Made by a program: the position numbers and the translations under genes. Shown here piece after piece: positions 37,220-51,835 of a DNA stretch of 52,212 nt (its first letter is position 1; each line of letters starts with the position of its first letter). Source of the DNA: Bacillus sp. 165. Lineage in GTDB: Bacteria > Bacillota > Bacilli > Bacillales > Bacillaceae_G. The notes under the pieces were generated by a model. The model made no database searches and was not told where the DNA came from. It saw only the letters and a program-made list of their open reading frames with translations. The stretch covers positions 1 to 52,212 of the forward strand of contig NZ_JAGHKQ010000018.1 in the NCBI RefSeq assembly GCF_017742235.1. The letters are read 5' to 3'.

Positions 37220-37906
37220 TTACTTCTTTACTGCTTTTACAGTACGCAAAGCTTCTTTTATATCAGTATAAATAATATTTCCTACTACAACTGTATCAGC
37301 ATGCTGAGCCATCTCTTCAGCCTGTGCAACGGTTTCAATACCGCCACCATAATACAGCTTCGTTTCCATTAATTGAGATTTTACTTTCTTCACAAGATCT
37401 GGATCTCCATATGTACCACTGTACTCCAAGTAAAAAATTGGTAAACGGAACAGTTTTTCCGCCATTTGCGCATAAGCAACTACGTCTTCGTCTGTCAGCG
37501 CGCAATTTGCTTCCGTCAAATTTGCCACTTTAGATTCTTCATTTAAAATACAGTAACCTTCAACAAAAATTTCTTCCCAATTCATAAGTTGACCAAATTC
37601 TTTGAATGCCTGATGATGCAACCCAATAATCCAGTCTGGATTTTTGCTATTTAAAACTGTTGGAATATAGTAGTAATCAAACCCGGGTGTCACAGAATCT
37701 ATTGTTGATACTTCTAATACACAAGGCACAGTATAACGACGAATACGAGCCAGCATAAACAAAACATTATCAATTGTAATTCCGTCGCTGCCCCCAACAA
37801 TCACCGCATCTGTACCAGATTCACAAATGAGTTCCAAATCTTTATCGCTAATATCCTTATTAGGATCGAGTTTAAATACATGCTTCCATTGAGTAATATC
37901 GTACAC
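37220..37906 (-). CDS. pcrB: Heptaprenylglyceryl phosphate synthase
   Basis: This 228-residue TIM-barrel prenyltransferase joins sn-glycerol-1-phosphate to heptaprenyl diphosphate, giving an archaeal-type ether lipid. Phosphate-binding loops are visible in [13 protein letters not shown] (near 30-42) and [16 protein letters not shown] with DTVVVGN at the C-terminus. YLEYSGTYG (near 158) is another family block. The start is GTG with AGGGGG upstream. First gene of the pcrB-pcrA-ligA-camS operon. Confidence 0.95.
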   Translation of the reverse strand: MYDITQWKHVFKLDPNKDISDKDLELICESGTDAVIVGGSDGITIDNVLFMLARIRRYTVPCVLEVSTIDSVTPGFDYYYIPTVLNSKNPDWIIGLHHQAFKEFGQLMNWEEIFVEGYCILNEESKVANLTEANCALTDEDVVAYAQMAEKLFRLPIFYLEYSGTYGDPDLVKKVKSQLMETKLYYGGGIETVAQAEEMAQHADTVVVGNIIYTDIKEALRTVKAVKK

Positions 37907-38208
37907 GACGCTATCCCCCTAATTTATTATGGCATTTAATCATTATAGCAAAAATCGGCAGAAAAACCGAGTACGACCAAATAGTCTGTTTTTAGCATTT
38001 TTGCTAAGCATATACTCATGTTTAAGCCTTTACAGATAGCCTCTTGGGATTATTCTTTACTATGGTACATAACTGCATTTTCCTTTTAAAGCTTACATCT
38101 TTAGCTTATCCTAAAGTTGGTTTGCATAGCGGGAATAAGCAGAGGAACAATAATTAATGAAATGGAAGATAAGTTCCATTTTAAAGTGCTTGGAAGGAGC
38201 TGTTTCGA
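37907..38208. other. Divergent intergenic region with pcrB promoter
   Basis: A TATAAT box on the minus strand (37947-37942) lies about 35 bases before the pcrB GTG. Its -35 is not clear. A small hairpin TAGCA/TGCTA lies near 37995-38010. I see no other gene. A promoter for the plus-strand DUF2892 gene is expected but not obvious. Confidence 0.45.
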
Positions 38209-38520
38209 TTGAAGCAAAATATCGGAATTATTAATGCTCTTATACGCATTACGTTAGGACTGACCATAGTAGGCTTAGGAACTTCAAAGCTTGTACGTAA
38301 ACCGTGGTGTTCTTCTGCAAAATTTGCAATATTTTTAGGGGCAATGAAAGTGGCAGAAGGAATACTAAGATTCTGTCCAATAACAGAGGCAATGAAGCTG
38401 GGGAAATATATGAACGCTGCTAAGAGTGTAACAAAAGGCATGGATTTCATAAATTTACCGGATATGAACAAAACAAAAAAGAAAGATACTACTATACAAG
38501 AAGCAATTAATGCTTCTTAA
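38209..38520 (+). CDS. DUF2892 (YgaP-like) membrane protein
   Basis: This 103-residue protein begins MKQNIGIINALIRITLGLTI, the usual opening of DUF2892 proteins, with two short hydrophobic segments (about 7-25 and 40-58, the latter AIFLGAMKVAEGILRFCP). The C-terminal third is charged and soluble. The start is TTG with an AAGGAG site 9 bases upstream. The E. coli relative YgaP joins this domain to a rhodanese, but no rhodanese is present here. The function is unknown. It lies alone between two minus-strand operons. Confidence 0.8.
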   Translation: MKQNIGIINALIRITLGLTIVGLGTSKLVRKPWCSSAKFAIFLGAMKVAEGILRFCPITEAMKLGKYMNAAKSVTKGMDFINLPDMNKTKKKDTTIQEAINAS

Positions 38521-38634
38521 ACATATACTGATTACGGGTTCTGGGTACGAAATCCATTGGGAATTCAGAAGAAGAATCTATAGACGAACAGAATGCTAAA
38601 GCAGTTTGTGTCAACTGCTGCTATATAAGCATGT

Positions 38635-38662
38635 GAGGCTGTCCTATTCACAGGACAGCCTC
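38635..38662. terminator. Terminator at the end of the pur operon
   Basis: GAGGCTGTCCT (38635-38645) and AGGACAGCCTC (38652-38662) form an 11 bp perfect stem. It is 8 bases past the purD stop and also lies downstream of the DUF2892 gene. U-runs are weak on both sides. Confidence 0.75.
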
Positions 38663-38670
38663 TTGTATTA

Positions 38671-41536
<2,866 letters not shown>

Positions 41537-41537
<1 letters not shown>

Positions 41538-42115
41538 TACACTCTCGCTCCTGTTTGCAATAATTTTCCGATAGTATGAACATACAAGGAATGCTCTACC
41601 TCATGAATTTTCTTCTGCAACGTTTCAAGGGTCTCCCCTTCTGTAATTGCTACTGCCTGCTGGGCAATGATAGGACCTGTGTCCATTCCTTCGTCCACAT
41701 AATGAACCGTTACGCCCGTTATTTTTACTCCTGCTTGCAATGCTTGTCCCATCGCGTCTTTACCAGGAAAACTTGGCAACAAAGATGGATGGATGTTGAC
41801 GATGCGGCCACCATAAGCACTTAATAACGTCCCGCCAATCAAACGCATATATCCCGCTAAAATAATCCAGTCTGCTTTTGCCTCTTGCAAATGTGCTAAA
41901 ACATCAGATTCGAACGCTTCTTTTGATGAATATGCTTTAGGATGGAATGCAAAAACCGGGATACCGTGCTTCTTAGCACGTTCGATTGCTTTTGCTTCAG
42001 GTCTATCGCACACAAGCAAGCAAATTTCCGCTTCTAATCTCCCTGTCTCCCATGCATCGATAATAGCTTGAAAGTTTGAACCATTCCCTGATGCAAACAC
42101 CGCTAAACGATTCAT
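41537..42115 (-). CDS. purN: Phosphoribosylglycinamide formyltransferase
   Basis: This 192-residue enzyme transfers formyl from 10-formyltetrahydrofolate to GAR (step 3). Hallmarks are [14 protein letters not shown] at the phosphate-binding loop, the catalytic [12 protein letters not shown] (Asn and His) and [13 protein letters not shown] with the catalytic Asp. The C-terminus is the usual short helix. It overlaps purM by 4 bases (ATGA) and touches purH. Confidence 0.97.
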
Positions 42116-43152
42116 TTCATTGCTCCTCCGCCAAAGCTTACTCCTTCACCGTCTACCGTACGACCGATGATATAAGCCTTCTCTCCCTGTTGCTCTAATA
42201 ATTCAATTACATCCACTAAATCCTTCTGATTGACTGCCAAGACCATGCCGATTCCCATATTAAAAATATTGAACATCTCTTGACGATCCAGCTTACCAAC
42301 CTCTTCTAACAAATCAAAAATCGGTTGAATCGGCCAAGAACCGTAATCAATCTCAGCACCAATGCCTTCTGGAAGCATTCGTGGGATATTTTCAATAAAG
42401 CCTCCGCCTGTAATATGAGCCATACCCTTCACGTCAAATTTCTTCAACACTTCTAAAATTGACTTAACGTAAATTTTTGTTGGGCGCAGCAACTCTTCTC
42501 CAAGTGTATGTCCGATCTCTCCATATGTTTCATTTAAAGAAAGCTTACCGTCTTCAAGCAATGCCTTACGGACAAGAGAATATCCATTGCTGTGGATGCC
42601 GTTGGAAGATAATCCAATTAGTACATCTCCAGCTTGGATTGTTTGACCTGTAATCATTTTTTTCTTATCTACAATACCTACAGTAAAACCGGCAAGGTCA
42701 TACTCTTCTTCACTGTACATGCCCGGCATTTCCGCTGTTTCTCCTCCGACTAAAGCACATCCAGCTTGTTGACAGCCTTCTGCAATTCCCTTGACAATGC
42801 TTTCAATCTTTTCAGGATGTGCTTTCCCGCATGCAATATAGTCTAGAAAAAACAAAGGCTCTGCCCCTTGTACTACAATGTCATTTACACACATCGCAAC
42901 CGCATCTATACCGATTGTGTCATGTTTGTCGGCCATAAACGCTAGCATAAGCTTCGTTCCAACCCCATCTGTGCCTGATACTAGCACTGGTTCCTCTAAT
43001 TTAAACTTAGAAAGATCGAACATGCCGCCAAAACCACCGAGTCCGCCAAGCACCTCCGGACGTATAGTTTTTTGCACATGCTTTTTCATACGAGAAACCG
43101 CTTCGTATCCCGCTTCAATGTCTACCCCAGCTTGTCTGTAAGCATTCGCCAT
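42112..43152 (-). CDS. purM: Phosphoribosylformylglycinamidine cyclo-ligase (AIR synthetase)
   Basis: This 346-residue enzyme closes the imidazole ring (step 5). The start at 43152 ([20 protein letters not shown]) is chosen because AAAGGGG lies 10 bases upstream and Bacillus homologues begin here; the longer TTG frame is too close to that site. Conserved blocks are [37 protein letters not shown] and [12 protein letters not shown]. It follows purF after a 127-base gap that contains a hairpin. Confidence 0.97.
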   Translation of the reverse strand: MANAYRQAGVDIEAGYEAVSRMKKHVQKTIRPEVLGGLGGFGGMFDLSKFKLEEPVLVSGTDGVGTKLMLAFMADKHDTIGIDAVAMCVNDIVVQGAEPLFFLDYIACGKAHPEKIESIVKGIAEGCQQAGCALVGGETAEMPGMYSEEEYDLAGFTVGIVDKKKMITGQTIQAGDVLIGLSSNGIHSNGYSLVRKALLEDGKLSLNETYGEIGHTLGEELLRPTKIYVKSILEVLKKFDVKGMAHITGGGFIENIPRMLPEGIGAEIDYGSWPIQPIFDLLEEVGKLDRQEMFNIFNMGIGMVLAVNQKDLVDVIELLEQQGEKAYIIGRTVDGEGVSFGGGAMK

Positions 43153-43235
43153 CGTTTGCAAACCCCTTTCGAGAGAGTGTAATGAAACCTCTATTAACAG
43201 AAATTTTTATTCGTGCCAGCAGTTTCTTAAAACAT

Positions 43236-43275
43236 GATAAAATAATGCGGCTTCTACTAAAGTAGAAGCCATTAT
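43236..43275 (-). terminator. Terminator-like hairpin between purF and purM
   Basis: GGCTTCTACT and AGTAGAAGCC (43249-43270) form a perfect 10 bp stem with a 2-base loop, extended by AATAAT/ATTAT. On the minus strand it is followed by TTATTTTATC and begins 5 bases after the purF stop. Confidence 0.65.
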
Positions 43276-43279
43276 GAAA

Positions 43280-44689
43280 CTAACATTTGTTATGAACAAG
43301 TTCTTCTTCATAAGTTGGTGTCGGATAGCAGCCGTTGAAGCATGCCATACATTGTCCCCTAAACTCATTTGTATGGTTTCTTCCAATTGCTTCAAGTAAT
43401 CCTTCTTGACTTAAGAACGATAATGAATCCGCACCAATTTCTTCACAAATCTGCTCAACACTGTGAGACGATGCAATAAGCTCTTCACGTGTAGAAGTAT
43501 CAATACCGTAATAGCATGGATTAATGATTGGTGGCGCAGCAATACGAACATGCACCTCAACTGCTCCTGCATCCCGAAGCATTTGCACAATTCGACGGCT
43601 TGTCGTACCTCGTACAATTGAATCATCAATCATAACTACGCGTTTCCCTTCTACGATTCCCCGAACTGCAGAAAGTTTCATTTTCACACCGCGTTCACGA
43701 AGTTCTTGAGAAGGCTGAATAAACGTACGTCCTACATAACGATTTTTAATTAACCCTAGTTCATATGGAATCCCCGTTGCTTCAGCAAAACCAATGGCAG
43801 CTGAGATACTAGAATCAGGTACACCTGTAACCACATCAGCCTCAATCGGAGCTTCCTTCGCCAGCATTTTCCCCATATTTTTACGAGCTGCATGAACGTT
43901 AATACCAGCTATATTGCTGTCCGGACGAGAAAAGTAAATGTACTCCATACTGCAAATAGCATGCTGTGTATTAGATGTAAATGTTTGAGAATTAATACCC
44001 TGATCAGAAATAACTAATAGCTCTCCTGGTTCCACATCACGAATGTACTCTGCGCCTACTATATCGAACGCACAAGTTTCTGATGCAACAACATAAGCAT
44101 CTCCAAGTTTTCCTAATGCCAATGGACGGAATCCATTAGGATCAAGAGCCACAAGCATCTCTGTTTCTGTCATCATCAAGAATGCATAGGCACCTTGAAT
44201 TTTATTTAAAGCAACTTTAGCTCGCTCTAGTAACGGAAATTCGCTATTTCGTTTTAAAAGATGAGCTAAGACCTCTGTGTCTGATGTCGTTTGAAAAATA
44301 CTGCCTTGCATTTCTAACTCATATTTTAAAAGGTGGGCATTTACAAGATTTCCGTTATGTGCTAAAGCAAGTCCTCCTGTTTGAGAACGGAAGAGAAGCG
44401 GCTGTACGTTCTCGTAACCGCCTCCTCCTGCCGTCGCATAACGAACATGACCGATAGCTGCTTTTCCCTTTAATTTCTCAAGCTGCCCTTCTGAAAACAC
44501 TTCTGTAATTAAGCCTAACCCCTTATGACCAACAAGCTGTTCACCATCATTTACAACAATGCCCGCACCTTCTTGACCGCGATGCTGCAAGCTGTGTAAT
44601 GCGTAGTACGTGATTTGAGCTGCATTTTCATGCCCCCAAACTCCAAAAACACCGCACTCTTCGTTTAAGCCTTTGATTTCAGCAAGCAT
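43280..44689 (-). CDS. purF: Amidophosphoribosyltransferase
   Basis: This 469-residue enzyme catalyses the first committed step, PRPP plus glutamine to phosphoribosylamine. The start at 44689 gives [11 protein letters not shown], an 11-residue propeptide before the catalytic C12 ([10 protein letters not shown]), as in B. subtilis; AAAGGGG lies upstream. The Ntn glutaminase domain ([21 protein letters not shown]) is followed by the phosphoribosyltransferase domain with [18 protein letters not shown]. Cysteines that could bind the family's 4Fe-4S cluster are present (ICSMEY and the C-terminal [11 protein letters not shown]). It overlaps purL by 25 bases. Confidence 0.97.
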   Translation of the reverse strand: MLAEIKGLNEECGVFGVWGHENAAQITYYALHSLQHRGQEGAGIVVNDGEQLVGHKGLGLITEVFSEGQLEKLKGKAAIGHVRYATAGGGGYENVQPLLFRSQTGGLALAHNGNLVNAHLLKYELEMQGSIFQTTSDTEVLAHLLKRNSEFPLLERAKVALNKIQGAYAFLMMTETEMLVALDPNGFRPLALGKLGDAYVVASETCAFDIVGAEYIRDVEPGELLVISDQGINSQTFTSNTQHAICSMEYIYFSRPDSNIAGINVHAARKNMGKMLAKEAPIEADVVTGVPDSSISAAIGFAEATGIPYELGLIKNRYVGRTFIQPSQELRERGVKMKLSAVRGIVEGKRVVMIDDSIVRGTTSRRIVQMLRDAGAVEVHVRIAAPPIINPCYYGIDTSTREELIASSHSVEQICEEIGADSLSFLSQEGLLEAIGRNHTNEFRGQCMACFNGCYPTPTYEEELVHNKC

Positions 44690-46893
44690 GGGATTGCCCC
44701 TTTCCAAGCTGTTCTCATTTCATCTACAGATGCACTTACAAGCTCTGCTCCGCTCTCATGTTGTATAACAAGCATATTTGTTCCCGTCACTTCTCCTACG
44801 AGATACGCTTCTACTGCTTGTTCAAACGCTTCTTTATTTTCACGTTTTACAGAAACAATAAAGCGAGATTGCGTTTCAGAGAATAGAGAAGCAACTTCTT
44901 CCCCTGCTACTTTCACGTCTGCTCCAAGACCAGTTGCGCCCATTAAGCACTCTGCAGCTGCTACAGCAAATCCACCTTCAGAAATGTCATGAGCAGATTG
45001 TACAAGACCGGATTGAATCGCAGCTAACAATTGTTTTTGACGCTGAGCTTCCACATCTAAGTCAATAGCTGGTGCTTTACCGAAAATTCTGCCGTATTGC
45101 ATCTTTTGCAATTCGCTTCCGCCAAATTCTGCGTGTGTTTCTCCGATTACATAAACAAGGTCGCCTTCTTGCTTAAACGCTTGTGTTGTAATATGGTTTG
45201 TATCATGAACTAGTCCAACCATACCTACTGTCGGAGTCGGATAAACCGCATCTCCGCTTCTTTCATTGTATAAAGATACGTTACCGCCGATAACTGGAGC
45301 ATTTAATACGCGACAAGCTTCACTCATACCATCTACGGATTTTTCAATTTGCCAGAAGATTTCAGGCTTTTCTGGGTTACCATAATTTAAGCAGTCTGTA
45401 ATAGCTAAAGGTTCTGCACCTGAACATACGATGTTACGTGCTGCTTCAGCTACTGCAATTTTACCGCCTGTTTCTGGATCTAAATAAATGTAGCGAGAGT
45501 TACAATCTGTTGTCATTGCTAATGCTTTATTAGTATCGCGTACACGAACGACTGCTGCATCAGATCCTGGTGCAACAACTGTGTTAGTACGAACTTGGTA
45601 ATCGTATTGATCATATACCCACTCTTTGCTCGCAATTGTAGGCTGCTCTAAAAGATTGATTAATGTTTCTTTGTAATCTTCTACTTTTGGTGTTTCAACT
45701 GTCATATTTTGAAATTTGTTAAAATATGCAGGTTCTTGAGACGGTTTATGGTATACAGGTGCTTCCTCTGCTAATGCATCAGCTGGAACTTCTGCAACCA
45801 TTTCACCTTTATGGAATAAACGAAGCATCTTATCTTCTGTTACTTTTCCGATTGCTACTGCTGCTAAGTCATATTTTTCAAACAAGTCAATAACTTCTTG
45901 TTCACGTCCCACTTTCACAACAATCAACATACGCTCTTGAGATTCAGATAACATCATCTCATACGCTGTCATACCTGTTTCACGCTGAGGCACATCGTCT
46001 AAATACATTTCAATACCCATGCCAGCTTTGCTCGCCATTTCAGCAGAAGAAGATGTAAGTCCAGCAGCACCCATATCTTGAATTCCGACTAACGCATCGG
46101 ATTTAATAAGCTCTAAGCATGCTTCTAAAAGCAGCTTCTCCATGAACGGATCTCCTACTTGGACAGCAGGACGTTTTGCTTCTGAGTCCTCAGAAAGCTC
46201 TTCTGAAGCAAATGTCGCACCGTGAATACCATCACGTCCTGTAGATGCTCCTACGTACATTACTGTATTTCCTGCTCCATGTGCTTGTCCTTTTTTAATA
46301 TCTTCATGATTAATTAAACCGACACACATAGCGTTTACAAGAGGATTTCCTTCATAGCAAGGATCAAATTGGACTTCGCCCCCTACTGTCGGGATGCCGA
46401 TGCAGTTTCCATATCCTGCAATTCCTGCAACAACTTCTTCAAACAAGTATTTTACTCGAGGTGATTGTAATTCACCAAAGCGTAGAGAGTTTAATAGAGC
46501 AATAGGACGTGCTCCCATGGAAAATACATCACGAATGATTCCGCCTACCCCTGTTGCTGCTCCTTGATACGGCTCGATAGCAGATGGATGGTTATGACTC
46601 TCAATTTTAAATACAACAGCCTGATTATCTCCAATATCAACAATTCCCGCACCTTCACCTGGTCCTTGTAATACACGTTCGCCCTTTGTAGGGAATTTTC
46701 GTAATACAGGTTTAGAGTTTTTATAGCTGCAGTGTTCTGACCACATGACAGAGAAAAGTCCAAGCTCTGTATAGTTTGGAAGTCGTCCAAGAATATTTTT
46801 TACCATTCCAAACTCTTCATCTGTTAAGCCCATTTCTGCATAAATTCTTTGTTCTTCAATTTGTTGTGTATTTGGCTCAAGCAGTAACGACAT
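44665..46893 (-). CDS. purL: Phosphoribosylformylglycinamidine synthase, large subunit
   Basis: This 742-residue small-type PurL makes FGAM from FGAR, ATP and ammonia (step 4), together with PurQ and PurS. Blocks include [71 protein letters not shown] and [11 protein letters not shown]. Length is normal for Gram-positive PurL, which lacks the fused glutaminase. It overlaps purQ by 17 bases. Confidence 0.97.
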   Translation of the reverse strand: MSLLLEPNTQQIEEQRIYAEMGLTDEEFGMVKNILGRLPNYTELGLFSVMWSEHCSYKNSKPVLRKFPTKGERVLQGPGEGAGIVDIGDNQAVVFKIESHNHPSAIEPYQGAATGVGGIIRDVFSMGARPIALLNSLRFGELQSPRVKYLFEEVVAGIAGYGNCIGIPTVGGEVQFDPCYEGNPLVNAMCVGLINHEDIKKGQAHGAGNTVMYVGASTGRDGIHGATFASEELSEDSEAKRPAVQVGDPFMEKLLLEACLELIKSDALVGIQDMGAAGLTSSSAEMASKAGMGIEMYLDDVPQRETGMTAYEMMLSESQERMLIVVKVGREQEVIDLFEKYDLAAVAIGKVTEDKMLRLFHKGEMVAEVPADALAEEAPVYHKPSQEPAYFNKFQNMTVETPKVEDYKETLINLLEQPTIASKEWVYDQYDYQVRTNTVVAPGSDAAVVRVRDTNKALAMTTDCNSRYIYLDPETGGKIAVAEAARNIVCSGAEPLAITDCLNYGNPEKPEIFWQIEKSVDGMSEACRVLNAPVIGGNVSLYNERSGDAVYPTPTVGMVGLVHDTNHITTQAFKQEGDLVYVIGETHAEFGGSELQKMQYGRIFGKAPAIDLDVEAQRQKQLLAAIQSGLVQSAHDISEGGFAVAAAECLMGATGLGADVKVAGEEVASLFSETQSRFIVSVKRENKEAFEQAVEAYLVGEVTGTNMLVIQHESGAELVSASVDEMRTAWKGAIPCLLKSKA

Positions 46894-47560
46894 GTGTTTC
46901 CCTCCAATGTTTCAAAATTGATTGAAATAGCTTCAGTCCATCCGCGCCGCCTAAAAGCTCATCTGCTGCACGCTCAGGATGCGGCATCATTCCTAACACA
47001 TTTCCGCGCTCGTTAGTGATACCTGCAATATCTTCCAAGCTTCCATTTGGATTGCTAACATAACGGAAAGCAATTTGATTGTTCTCTATCAGTTTTTGTA
47101 GTGTCTCTTCATCACAGTAATAGTTTCCTTCTCCATGTGCGATTGGGATTTGAATAATCTCACCTTGTTCATATTGGGAAGTAAACATTGTTCCGTTATT
47201 TTCAACTCTTAACTCCACTGTACGGCACATAAATTTAATATTTTTGTTGCGCATTAATGCCCCTGGCAAAAGACCTGCTTCAACTAAAATTTGAAATCCG
47301 TTACATACTCCCAGTACAGGCTTTCCTGCTTCAGCCGCTTTTTTCACTGCATTCATCACGTTAGAGAAACGAGAGATTGCTCCGCAGCGAAGATAGTCAC
47401 CGTAAGAAAATCCTCCTGGCAGTAAAATACCGTCATATTCATCTAAATTATCAGCATCATGCCACACATATTCTACCTCTTCACCAAGCCCGTCTTTAAT
47501 GGCATGGTACATATCTACATCACAATTAGAACCTGGAAATACGATTACGGCAAATTTCAC
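46877..47560 (-). CDS. purQ: Phosphoribosylformylglycinamidine synthase, glutaminase subunit
   Basis: This 227-residue class I glutamine amidotransferase supplies ammonia to PurL. It has [13 protein letters not shown], the nucleophile Cys in [19 protein letters not shown], and the His-Glu pair in MMPHPERA. The start is GTG, overlapping the purS stop (GTGA), so it is translated by coupling. Confidence 0.97.
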   Translation of the reverse strand: MKFAVIVFPGSNCDVDMYHAIKDGLGEEVEYVWHDADNLDEYDGILLPGGFSYGDYLRCGAISRFSNVMNAVKKAAEAGKPVLGVCNGFQILVEAGLLPGALMRNKNIKFMCRTVELRVENNGTMFTSQYEQGEIIQIPIAHGEGNYYCDEETLQKLIENNQIAFRYVSNPNGSLEDIAGITNERGNVLGMMPHPERAADELLGGADGLKLFQSILKHWRETHVVTA

Positions 47561-47811
47561 TGTGTGACAACCTCCTCAACTTCGTAGCGATAGTCTTCAA
47601 TTACAACATTTGCAAGAAGCTTTTCACACATTTCTTTTACCATTTCATCAATATTTTGATCACATTTTTCAATTGTCAATTCCATATATTTTCCGATACG
47701 AACATCTTGTACTTGATTGAATGAAAGACTGTGTAACGAGCCCTTCACTGCACTTCCTTGCGGATCTAAAACGCTCTCTCTTAATGTTACAAACACTTTT
47801 ACTTTGTACAT
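47557..47811 (-). CDS. purS: Phosphoribosylformylglycinamidine synthase subunit PurS
   Basis: This 84-residue small dimeric protein bridges PurQ and PurL. It opens [19 protein letters not shown] and has [18 protein letters not shown], both typical. It overlaps the end of purC by 13 bases and the start of purQ by 4. Confidence 0.96.
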   Translation of the reverse strand: MYKVKVFVTLRESVLDPQGSAVKGSLHSLSFNQVQDVRIGKYMELTIEKCDQNIDEMVKEMCEKLLANVVIEDYRYEVEEVVTQ

Positions 47812-48521
47812 GCTAATCCCCCTAAACGTTTTAAAATAATCTCATAAGCATCTGTCAAACTTCCTAAATCGCGTCGGAATACATCCTTATCAAACTTTTC
47901 ATTGCTTTCTTTATCCCAAAGACGGCATGTATCTGGTGATATCTCATCTGCTAAGATAAGTTCTCCATCGTTTGTTATACCAAATTCAAGTTTAAAATCT
48001 ATTAATCTTACATTACAGTTCGCAAAATGTTCTGAAAGTACTTCGTTCACTTTCAGTCCCAATTGACGCAACTGTACTAGCTGTTCTGGTTTTGCAATGT
48101 TTAAAATAGCAATATGGTCCTCTGTTACAAGCGGATCCCCTAAATCATCGTCTTTATAATAAAATTCTACAATTGGATTCGGTAAAGTTGTACCCTCTTC
48201 CATTCCTAATCGCTTTGCAAGGCTCCCTGCCGCTACATTACGAACTACTACTTCTAAAGGAATAATGGAGACTTTTTTGACTAATTGCTCAGTTGCTGAA
48301 AGTTGTGCAACAAAATGATTCTTAATTCCTGCTTCATCTAGCTTCTTAAATAACAAACTTGTAATTTCGTTATTCAAGCGCCCTTTTCCTGAAATTTCAT
48401 CTTTCTTTTCTCCATTAAATGCTGTTGCACTGTCCTTGTATGCTACCCATACAATTTCTTCATCATTTGTTTTGTAGATTCTTTTTGCTTTTCCTTCATA
48501 AAGTAATTCCAGCTTCTCCAT
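47799..48521 (-). CDS. purC: SAICAR synthase
   Basis: This 240-residue enzyme joins aspartate to CAIR (step 7). The start at 48521 (MEKLELLYEGKAKRIY) has AAGGGGG upstream and normal length; the longer frame adds 13 unrelated residues. Blocks: KDSATAFNGEKK, VVRNVAAGSLAKRLG, DFKLEFG and LADEISPDTCRLWD. It follows purB after an 89-base gap with a hairpin and overlaps purS. Confidence 0.97.
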   Translation of the reverse strand: MEKLELLYEGKAKRIYKTNDEEIVWVAYKDSATAFNGEKKDEISGKGRLNNEITSLLFKKLDEAGIKNHFVAQLSATEQLVKKVSIIPLEVVVRNVAAGSLAKRLGMEEGTTLPNPIVEFYYKDDDLGDPLVTEDHIAILNIAKPEQLVQLRQLGLKVNEVLSEHFANCNVRLIDFKLEFGITNDGELILADEISPDTCRLWDKESNEKFDKDVFRRDLGSLTDAYEIILKRLGGLACTK

Positions 48522-48561
48522 CTCTGTAAGCCCCCTTGAATACAGAATAATAAGAATCATC

Positions 48562-48601
48562 TTATTAATAAAAATGGCACAGAAGATAAAATCTGTGCCA
48601 T
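48562..48601 (-). terminator. Terminator-like hairpin between purB and purC
   Basis: On the minus strand ATGGCACAGA, an 8-base loop and TCTGTGCCAT (48601-48574) are followed by TTTTATTAATAAG. It begins about 10 bases past the purB stop, inside the operon. Confidence 0.7.
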
Positions 48602-48610
48602 ATACAATTA

Positions 48611-49906
48611 TCAGTTCAAGCCAAGACGTTCAAAAATTGTATCTACATGTTGCAGATGGTATTCGTAGTTAAAGCACTCATCGATATCTGCTTGCGTAAG
48701 CTTGCTTGTAATGCGCTCATCCGCTTCAACCAACTGCTTAAATGGTACTTGTGTTTCCCAAGCTTCCATTGCTTTTGGCTGTACAATGTCATACGCTTCC
48801 TCACGAACCATACCCTTATCAATTAACGTCAGCATCACACGCTGAGAGTAAATTAATCCGTATGTTCTTTCCATATTGCGCTTCATATTTTCCGGGAACA
48901 CCGTTAAATTTTTCACAATGTTACCAAAACGGTTCAGCATATAATTTAAAGCGATTGTTGCATCTGGCAAAATAATGCGCTCTGCGGAAGAGTGAGAGAT
49001 ATCGCGTTCATGCCATAACGGAACATTTTCGTAAGCTGTAACCATATGCCCGCGAATCACACGTGCTAAGCCTGTCATATTTTCAGAACCGATTGGATTA
49101 CGTTTATGCGGCATTGCTGAAGATCCTTTTTGCCCCTTCGCAAAAAACTCTTCTACTTCACGCGTTTCACTTTTTTGTAATCCGCGAATTTCCACTGCCA
49201 TCTTTTCGATAGATGAAGCAATCAATGCCAATGTTGACATATAGTGTGCGTGACGATCCCTCTGCAAGGTTTGAGTTGAGATTGATGCTGCTTCTAATCC
49301 AAGCTTTTCACATACATACTTTTCAACAAATGGATCGATATTAGCATATGTTCCTACTGCGCCTGAAATTTTTCCAGCACGTACACTTTCTGTAGCGTCT
49401 TCAAAACGCTTCAGGTTACGCTTCATTTCTTCGTACCAAAGAGCAAGCTTTAATCCAAAAGTTGTCGGCTCTGCATGCACCCCATGTGTACGTCCCATCA
49501 TAACTGTATACTTATGCTCTTGAGCTTTATTCTTTAAAATTGTAATAAAGTTTTTAATGTCTTTTAATAAAATATCATTTGCTTGCTTTAACAAATAAGA
49601 TAAAGCTGTATCTACAACATCTGTAGAAGTTAAACCGTAGTGCACCCATTTACGCTCTTCACCAAGTGTTTCTGAAACAGCACGTGTAAACGCTACTACA
49701 TCGTGACGCGTTTCTTCTTCAATTTCATAAATACGGTTAATATCAAAAGATGCATTTTCACGAAGCTTTTTCACGTCTTCTTTTGGGATATCTCCAAGCT
49801 CTGCCCAAGCTTCACATGCTAAAATCTCTACTTCTAGCCAAGCTTGGAATTTATTTTCTTCTGTCCAAATAGCACCCATTTCAGGGCGAGTATATCTATT
49901 GATCAT
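48611..49906 (-). CDS. purB: Adenylosuccinate lyase
   Basis: This 431-residue enzyme cleaves SAICAR and adenylosuccinate (step 8 and AMP synthesis). The start at 49906 ([14 protein letters not shown]) has GGAGGG upstream and matches the B. subtilis length; its ATG overlaps the purK stop (ATGA). Superfamily blocks are visible: [25 protein letters not shown] (catalytic His) and the signature loop [16 protein letters not shown] with the catalytic Ser. The product ends [14 protein letters not shown]. Confidence 0.97.
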   Translation of the reverse strand: MINRYTRPEMGAIWTEENKFQAWLEVEILACEAWAELGDIPKEDVKKLRENASFDINRIYEIEEETRHDVVAFTRAVSETLGEERKWVHYGLTSTDVVDTALSYLLKQANDILLKDIKNFITILKNKAQEHKYTVMMGRTHGVHAEPTTFGLKLALWYEEMKRNLKRFEDATESVRAGKISGAVGTYANIDPFVEKYVCEKLGLEAASISTQTLQRDRHAHYMSTLALIASSIEKMAVEIRGLQKSETREVEEFFAKGQKGSSAMPHKRNPIGSENMTGLARVIRGHMVTAYENVPLWHERDISHSSAERIILPDATIALNYMLNRFGNIVKNLTVFPENMKRNMERTYGLIYSQRVMLTLIDKGMVREEAYDIVQPKAMEAWETQVPFKQLVEADERITSKLTQADIDECFNYEYHLQHVDTIFERLGLN

Positions 49907-51054
49907 CGTTTTCCCTCCACAAGTTGTTGTTCGTCCATCCAAATTTGAAGTGTTTCAGCTTTTTGTAAAGCTTGTTCCGTAGTTTCAGACAAAATATTCA
50001 AGTGCCCCATTTTTCTTTTATGTTTTGCTTCTTTTTTCCCATACAAATGCAATTTACTATCAGAAAAATGCGAAATGCTTTGTAAAACTCCTTCTATATG
50101 TTGTCCAAGGATGTTTACCATTACAACCGGCGTACGTAATGTACTTTCTCCAAGTGGCCAATTACAAATTGCACGAATATGTTGTTGAAATTGCGATGTT
50201 TCACATGAATCCATTGTATAATGACCAGAATTATGCGGTCTTGGTGCAAGTTCATTAATATAAATCTCTCCATCTTTAGTCACAAACATTTCAACTGCGA
50301 GTGTTCCAACTAATTCGAGTTCATTTGCAAGACTTACAGCGTATTGCACAGCTTTTTGTTCTGTTTCTTTATTAAGACGAGCCGGAACAATAGACTGATG
50401 AAGAATATTTTCTACGTGTATGTTTTCAGAAACAGGGAATGTCTTAGTTTCTCCCGCCACACTTCTTACTACTATGACAGATACCTCTTTTTCAAAAGGA
50501 ATCCAATCTTCTAAAATACACTCATGCGCTTCAATTAACTTAAGAGCCGCAGAGATATCAGCTTCACTCTTAATAACTACTTGTCCTTTTCCATCGTATC
50601 CACCTGTTGTCGTTTTCAACACACACGGATAGGAAAATTTTTCAATCCCAAACATTAAATCATCATGACTCTCGATAAGTAAGTAAGGTGCTACTTTAAT
50701 TCCTGCTTGAGATATAGCATTCTTTTCTGTAAAACGATTTTGCGTAATGTTCAGTAACCTGCTTCCCTGAGGCAAATAGGCATTCTCCTCGAGCCATTGC
50801 AGGCATTTATAGTCAATATTCTCAAATTCATATGTGACAACATCACTTACTTCGGCAAGCTTGCGAATGGCTTCTAAATCATTGTATGGAGCCACAAATT
50901 CAAAATCAGCTACTTGTGCGCATGGTGAGTTTGGCGTCGGATCAAGCACTGCAATAGAATACCCCATCTCTTTTGCAGCAATTGCCATCATCCGTCCTAA
51001 CTGACCACCGCCAATTATCCCGATAGTTTTTCCTGGTAAGATTGTTTTTGCCAT
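49903..51054 (-). CDS. purK: N5-carboxyaminoimidazole ribonucleotide synthetase
   Basis: This 383-residue ATP-grasp enzyme converts AIR and bicarbonate to N5-CAIR (first half of step 6). It opens with a Rossmann-like [17 protein letters not shown] and has the ATP-grasp core [26 protein letters not shown] and [13 protein letters not shown]. Its ATG shares one base with the purE stop (TAATG). Confidence 0.97.
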   Translation of the reverse strand: MAKTILPGKTIGIIGGGQLGRMMAIAAKEMGYSIAVLDPTPNSPCAQVADFEFVAPYNDLEAIRKLAEVSDVVTYEFENIDYKCLQWLEENAYLPQGSRLLNITQNRFTEKNAISQAGIKVAPYLLIESHDDLMFGIEKFSYPCVLKTTTGGYDGKGQVVIKSEADISAALKLIEAHECILEDWIPFEKEVSVIVVRSVAGETKTFPVSENIHVENILHQSIVPARLNKETEQKAVQYAVSLANELELVGTLAVEMFVTKDGEIYINELAPRPHNSGHYTMDSCETSQFQQHIRAICNWPLGESTLRTPVVMVNILGQHIEGVLQSISHFSDSKLHLYGKKEAKHKRKMGHLNILSETTEQALQKAETLQIWMDEQQLVEGKR

Positions 51055-51542
51055 TAGTTTAGCTCACTGCCTTCCAGTACTGTTTTTTTTGTTTCTTCTC
51101 GCCGCTTTTCTAGTGCAGCAGCCACATTTGCATCAAATGCCCCTAACACTTCAGCCGCTAATAAAGCAGCATTTGTTGCTCCAGCTTTTCCAATCGCTAC
51201 AGTAGCTACTGGAACTCCACCCGGCATTTGTACAATCGATAGAAGAGAATCTAAGCCATTGAGAGCTTTGGATTGTACCGGAACACCAATTACCGGTAAT
51301 GTCGTTTTTGCTGCTACCATTCCAGGTAAATGAGCCGCTCCTCCTGCACCTGCAATAATAACTTTAATTCCTCTTTCTCTGGCAGTTTCAGCATACTCAA
51401 ACATATAATCTGGTGTACGGTGAGCCGATACTACCTTTTTCTCATAGGAAATTCCTAGCTCTTCAAGAACATCACAGGCATGCTTCATAGTTTCCCAATC
51501 AGACGTACTTCCCATAATTACTCCGATTACTGGATTTTTCAT
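51054..51542 (-). CDS. purE: N5-carboxyaminoimidazole ribonucleotide mutase
   Basis: This 162-residue class I mutase moves the carboxyl group of N5-CAIR to give CAIR. The start at 51542 ([20 protein letters not shown]) has GGAGG 8 bases upstream; the longer frame adds five residues. The catalytic block is SAHRTPDY with H41, followed by [16 protein letters not shown] and [20 protein letters not shown]. First gene of the operon, 80 bases after the riboswitch terminator. Confidence 0.97.
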   Translation of the reverse strand: MKNPVIGVIMGSTSDWETMKHACDVLEELGISYEKKVVSAHRTPDYMFEYAETARERGIKVIIAGAGGAAHLPGMVAAKTTLPVIGVPVQSKALNGLDSLLSIVQMPGGVPVATVAIGKAGATNAALLAAEVLGAFDANVAAALEKRREETKKTVLEGSELN

Positions 51543-51621
51543 AGAAGGAACCTCCATTATGCTTATTGTATTTAAAAACCATAAAATTATATCAATATAT
51601 AAATAAAATCCTAATCTATAA

Positions 51622-51680
51622 AACTAAAAATACCTGAATAGAATGCTTTCCTATAGGAGAAAGTACTCTACTCAGGTATC
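51622..51680 (-). terminator. Riboswitch-controlled terminator of the pur operon
   Basis: A long hairpin on the minus strand (51680-51630, with GATACCTGAGTAGA pairing to TTCTATTCAGGTAT around an inner CTTTCTCC/GGAAAG stem) is followed by TTTTTAGTTTT. It lies between the purine aptamer and purE, so purine binding can end transcription before purE. Confidence 0.85.
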
Positions 51681-51701
51681 TTTGGAAAACCGAGTCACTT
51701 T

Positions 51702-51770
51702 CCCTCATAGTCCAATAATTTAAGGTTATCGGGTAGAAACTTCTGGGCCATATTCCCATGATTATACGAG
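51702..51770 (-). promoter_or_regulatory. Purine (guanine-type) riboswitch aptamer of the pur operon
   Basis: The minus strand has the full three-way-junction core: P1 5' side CTCGTATAATC, then GGGAATATGGCCC with the L2 loop, GTTTCTACC, the P3/L3 segment and GGACTATGAGG closing P1. The base that selects guanine against adenine is the C in TTGGACTATGAG (J3-1), which indicates guanine/hypoxanthine binding. It controls purE through the terminator just downstream. Confidence 0.95.
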
Positions 51771-51799
51771 GTTGTGCTTTTATTATTATCTCTATAACT

Positions 51800-51829
51800 A
51801 TATTACCAATTTTCTAAAAGAGGTGTCAA
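51800..51829 (-). promoter_or_regulatory. Sigma-A promoter of the pur operon
   Basis: The minus strand has TTGACA (51829-51824), an 18-base spacer and TAATAT (51805-51800). The predicted start lies about 20 bases before the aptamer. Confidence 0.85.
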
Positions 51830-51835
51830 CAAATA